DNA of 64,000 nucleotides from Stentor roeselii (taxonomy: Eukaryota > Ciliophora > Heterotrichea > Heterotrichida > Stentoridae). Positions 61,619 to 64,000 of this stretch are shown in pieces. Where the stretch lies: assembly GCA_006503475.1 (NCBI GenBank), contig RSEH01000091.1:1-64000 (forward strand), written 5' to 3'. The notes beneath the pieces were generated by a model that was given only the letters and a program-made list of their open reading frames with translations, made no database searches and was not told the DNA's origin. Positions within the stretch are counted from its first letter, which is position 1, and each line of letters starts with the position of its first letter. The translations under genes and the position numbers were made by a program.

Positions 61619-64000
61619 ATGAAATTTTTTTGTAATGTGTTTTTCATTACTTTAATTTCTATCAGCCTTCTCAGCTTTGCCCAGAGTAAAACGACTGTCT
61701 TCGTAGTTCCTCATTCCCATAACGATGCAGGGTGGTTAATAAACATTGATGAATGTTATGAACGATACTGTAAACCAACTCTTTCAAACATCTTCAAACT
61801 TATGGAGACTCAAAAATCTCTGAAGTTTTGCTGGTCTGAAGTTCTTTTTCTTTCAATGTGGCTCAGCGAGTTTCCAGAACAAAAGGAGAAACTTCGAGAT
61901 TACATTTCTCAAGGAAGATTTGAAATTGTTGGTGGAGGATGGGTTCAAAATGATGATTCTTTACCTGATTTTGAACTGGTTGCAAGACAGATGCAGGAGG
62001 GCTTCGATTATTTGAAGAAAGAGCTTGGATTAAGTCGCATCCGGATAGGCTGGCAGCTCGATCCATTCGGCCATTCATCCCTGACAGCAGCCCTATTCGA
62101 AAAGATGGGATTCGAAGTCTTAGTCTTCGCAAGGGCCGGAGACACTATCCAAAACTATTTATCTCTCGAAGGAAACTACGAGTTTATCTGGAAAGCCGAA
62201 GGTTTCGCGACAGAAGGAATATTCACTCATATTCTAAACAACCACTACGGATTTCCCACATTTGCAAGATATAATGACTGGTACCAAGGGCCGATACCAA
62301 AGTGCTTTACTTTTTTACCCGCATATGAAAGTGACGTGGAGTACTGGTAATAATTATAAAGTGCGAAAAACTTAAAGCAATACGTTGAGTTCAGCCAGGG
62401 TAAATACAGGACTAGTAATCATTTGTTACTTCTAGGAGATGATTTCGCTTTTACTGACTTTGAGAAGTCTCAGGCTTATTTTCAACTTTGGGAAGGGATG
62501 ATGAACATGAGTGAAGGGATTGAAGTTAAGTTTGCAACACCCAGTGAGTACTTTGAAGCTGTTTTTAAGGAAAAAAGAAAATTTCCGGTATATGAAGGAG
62601 ACTTTTTGCCTTTGATTGTTGGACCTAACAATGAACTCTTTGGATTTAACCGGGTTTGGTCTGGCTTTTACAACACGAAACCTTTTTTAAAGAAAGGAAT
62701 TCTTGACCTGCAGAAAAAAGTAAGAATAGCTGAGTTTTTTTCTGCTGTTTATTTGAAAGAACCTGTTTCCACCTTAGAACTCGCTGCACTTACCCATCAT
62801 GACGCAATTACAGGAACTTGCAAATTCGCTGTTTATGTCGATTATCTTAGAAGACTATCAAAAGAAAACAAAAAAATTATGGAATCACTGAAAAATAGCT
62901 TTTTTTCTATTTTTAACTTTAAAGTAACTGGAAAAGAACTCATGGTTCCGATAAAAGTCGTTATTTTAGTCAATCCTGTCAATTGGAGGGTGAAAAAAGT
63001 AATGAGTCATTTGGCAAAAACACCTTTTGTAAGGATTCTTGACTCTTACGGCCAGTCAGTCTATTCAGAAGGCATTCAAGGACCAGAAACAAACGAGTTT
63101 TTCTTTGAAGCTGAACTGAACTCAATGCAATGTCGCGTGTTTTTCATTGAAGAAAGTTTATCCAGCTGTGAAAACTGCAGTGAAAACATGACTTTTTCTA
63201 ATAACTCTGAAATCAGCAATGACTTTTTCACAATAACGATGAAAAACGGCCTGATAGAGTCATTCACTAAAAACAAAAAAGTGTTGACAGTGAACCAAAA
63301 GCTTATCAATTATCCAACTTTTTTCAGTGGAGCTTATATTTTCACTCCTTTCGTAAAAATCATTTAGGGCGAAGGAAGTGAAATAAAAATTCTAGAGACT
63401 TACTCAGTCTATCAAGGAAAACTTCTTTCTGTCATCAAATCTTCCTTTAAATTTCGAGACCAGGTCTTAAACCAAGAGCTAAAAGTTTACCTGAGTGATT
63501 ATTTCGAGCTTTCCTTCGACTTAAACGCTTCTTTCGACTCAGACATCTTGATGAGTTTTTCAAACAACTACAAAGAAAAAGGCTGGTTTTACACTTTTAA
63601 CACAGCTGATGTGACAAGGCGTTATTTTATTCCAGAAGATTTTATAACAAAAGGGTCGAACTACTACCCGATAAATGGAGGACTTTTGGTGGATTTGGAT
63701 GAATGTTTTCTGAGTATTTTTCCTTCTTTTCCAACAGGAGCTGGAATGCCGAAGGCTGATACGTTTGAGATTCACTTGCATCGTCACCCTTCTCAAGATG
63801 ACGGAATGGGTCTAGGGTCTTACGTTGAGGACATCTTTCCTGTTAAGCATAATTGGCGAGTGACTCTTGGGGACTTTTCACTGTCAAAGACCTGGAAGGA
63901 TTTCCTCAGTCACAAAGCATCTCCTTCATTATTCTACCTGAAAAACCAGAACTTTTATATAACAACTGATTCAAAAGAAGCTTTTCAATTCAGTGAAATG
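61619..64000 (+). CDS. GH38 alpha-mannosidase, lysosomal type, partial at window end
   Basis: Three exons are visible: 61619-62346, 62362-63352 and 63368 to beyond 64000. The ATG at 61619, behind GAATATA, is preferred over an in-frame ATG at 61601 because it leads straight into a signal peptide (MKFFCNVFFITLISISLLSF). The GH38 catalytic and zinc residues are present: HSHNDAGW, the nucleophile Asp in WQLDPFGHS, LGDDF, and THHDAITGT. GGGWVQNDDSLPDFELVARQ resembles lysosomal enzymes. It would trim mannose from glycoproteins in lysosomes or food vacuoles. The gene is cut by the window end, so the C-terminal beta domains are incomplete. It starts 21 bp after the stop of the PP2C gene. Confidence 0.93.
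62347..62361 (+). other. 15-nt intron 1 in alpha-mannosidase gene
   Basis: GTAATAATTATAAAG with A at position 10; phase 2. Joining restores VEYCAKNLKQYVEFSQGKY and the following LLLLGDDF. Confidence 0.93.
63353..63367 (+). other. 15-nt intron 2 in alpha-mannosidase gene
   Basis: GTAAAAATCATTTAG with A at position 10. It hides a TAG; the frame continues as GEGSEIKILETYSVYQGK. Confidence 0.93.

Noticed and set aside
1-64000. Transposons, CRISPR arrays, rRNA or tRNA genes, telomere repeats
   Set aside because: None was recognised by eye: no transposase or reverse-transcriptase motifs, no regularly spaced short repeats with unique spacers, and no long telomere-like runs. A tRNA scan would be decisive for small RNAs.

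Overview
The window looks like macronuclear-type DNA of a heterotrich ciliate, most likely Stentor or a close relative. Seven introns are exactly 15 nt long, start GT, end AG and carry an A at position 10. Stentor is known for 15-16 nt introns. TAA, TAG and TGA all end conserved genes and none is needed as a sense codon inside them, which fits the standard code used by Stentor and argues against ciliates that reassign stops. The DNA is AT-rich. Many start codons sit directly behind TATAA, and neighbouring genes can lie only a few bases apart.

Left part (1 to about 42.7 kb). This part is loosely packed and dominated by expanded or lineage-specific families and decaying copies. It holds a WD40 protein with eight nearly identical blades, a B-box/coiled-coil gene that runs into a degenerate repeat array, a NEK-type kinase fragment and a giant secreted Ser-rich repeat protein. 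Next comes a cluster of polytopic TRP-like channels: one old pseudogene, one copy with a single in-frame TAA and two intact copies. A tandem array of five Cys-rich RING-like genes follows, then a B-box/Kelch gene and a membrane-anchored WD40 gene. Several intergenic stretches exceed 1 kb.

Right part (about 42.7 to 64 kb). This part is compact and mostly conserved. It encodes an IGR-motif mitochondrial ribosomal protein (mS41-like), a small unknown protein, a short cyclin, a TRAF-type zinc finger protein, an LMBR1/LIMR membrane protein, a C2-PX protein, an SPX-MFS phosphate transporter, an IQ/glycogen-binding/PTC7-like pseudophosphatase, ribosomal protein uS3, the LIN9 subunit of the DREAM/MuvB complex, a coiled-coil protein, two small unknown proteins, a cytosolic carboxypeptidase (tubulin deglutamylase type), an N-myristoylated PP2C phosphatase and a GH38 alpha-mannosidase cut by the window end.

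Five genes are interrupted or lose an exon unless 15-nt introns are removed (RING array gene 5, TRAF zinc finger, LIN9, coiled-coil, PP2C), and the mannosidase needs two. The cyclin needs an apparent 14-nt removal. No operons, CRISPR arrays, tRNAs, rRNAs or transposons were recognised. The most unusual items are the tandem RING-like family with a shared ISVPT signature, the degenerate pseudophosphatase fused to a glycogen-binding module, and the array of about 20 intron-like GT-AG units at 5.05-5.46 kb.
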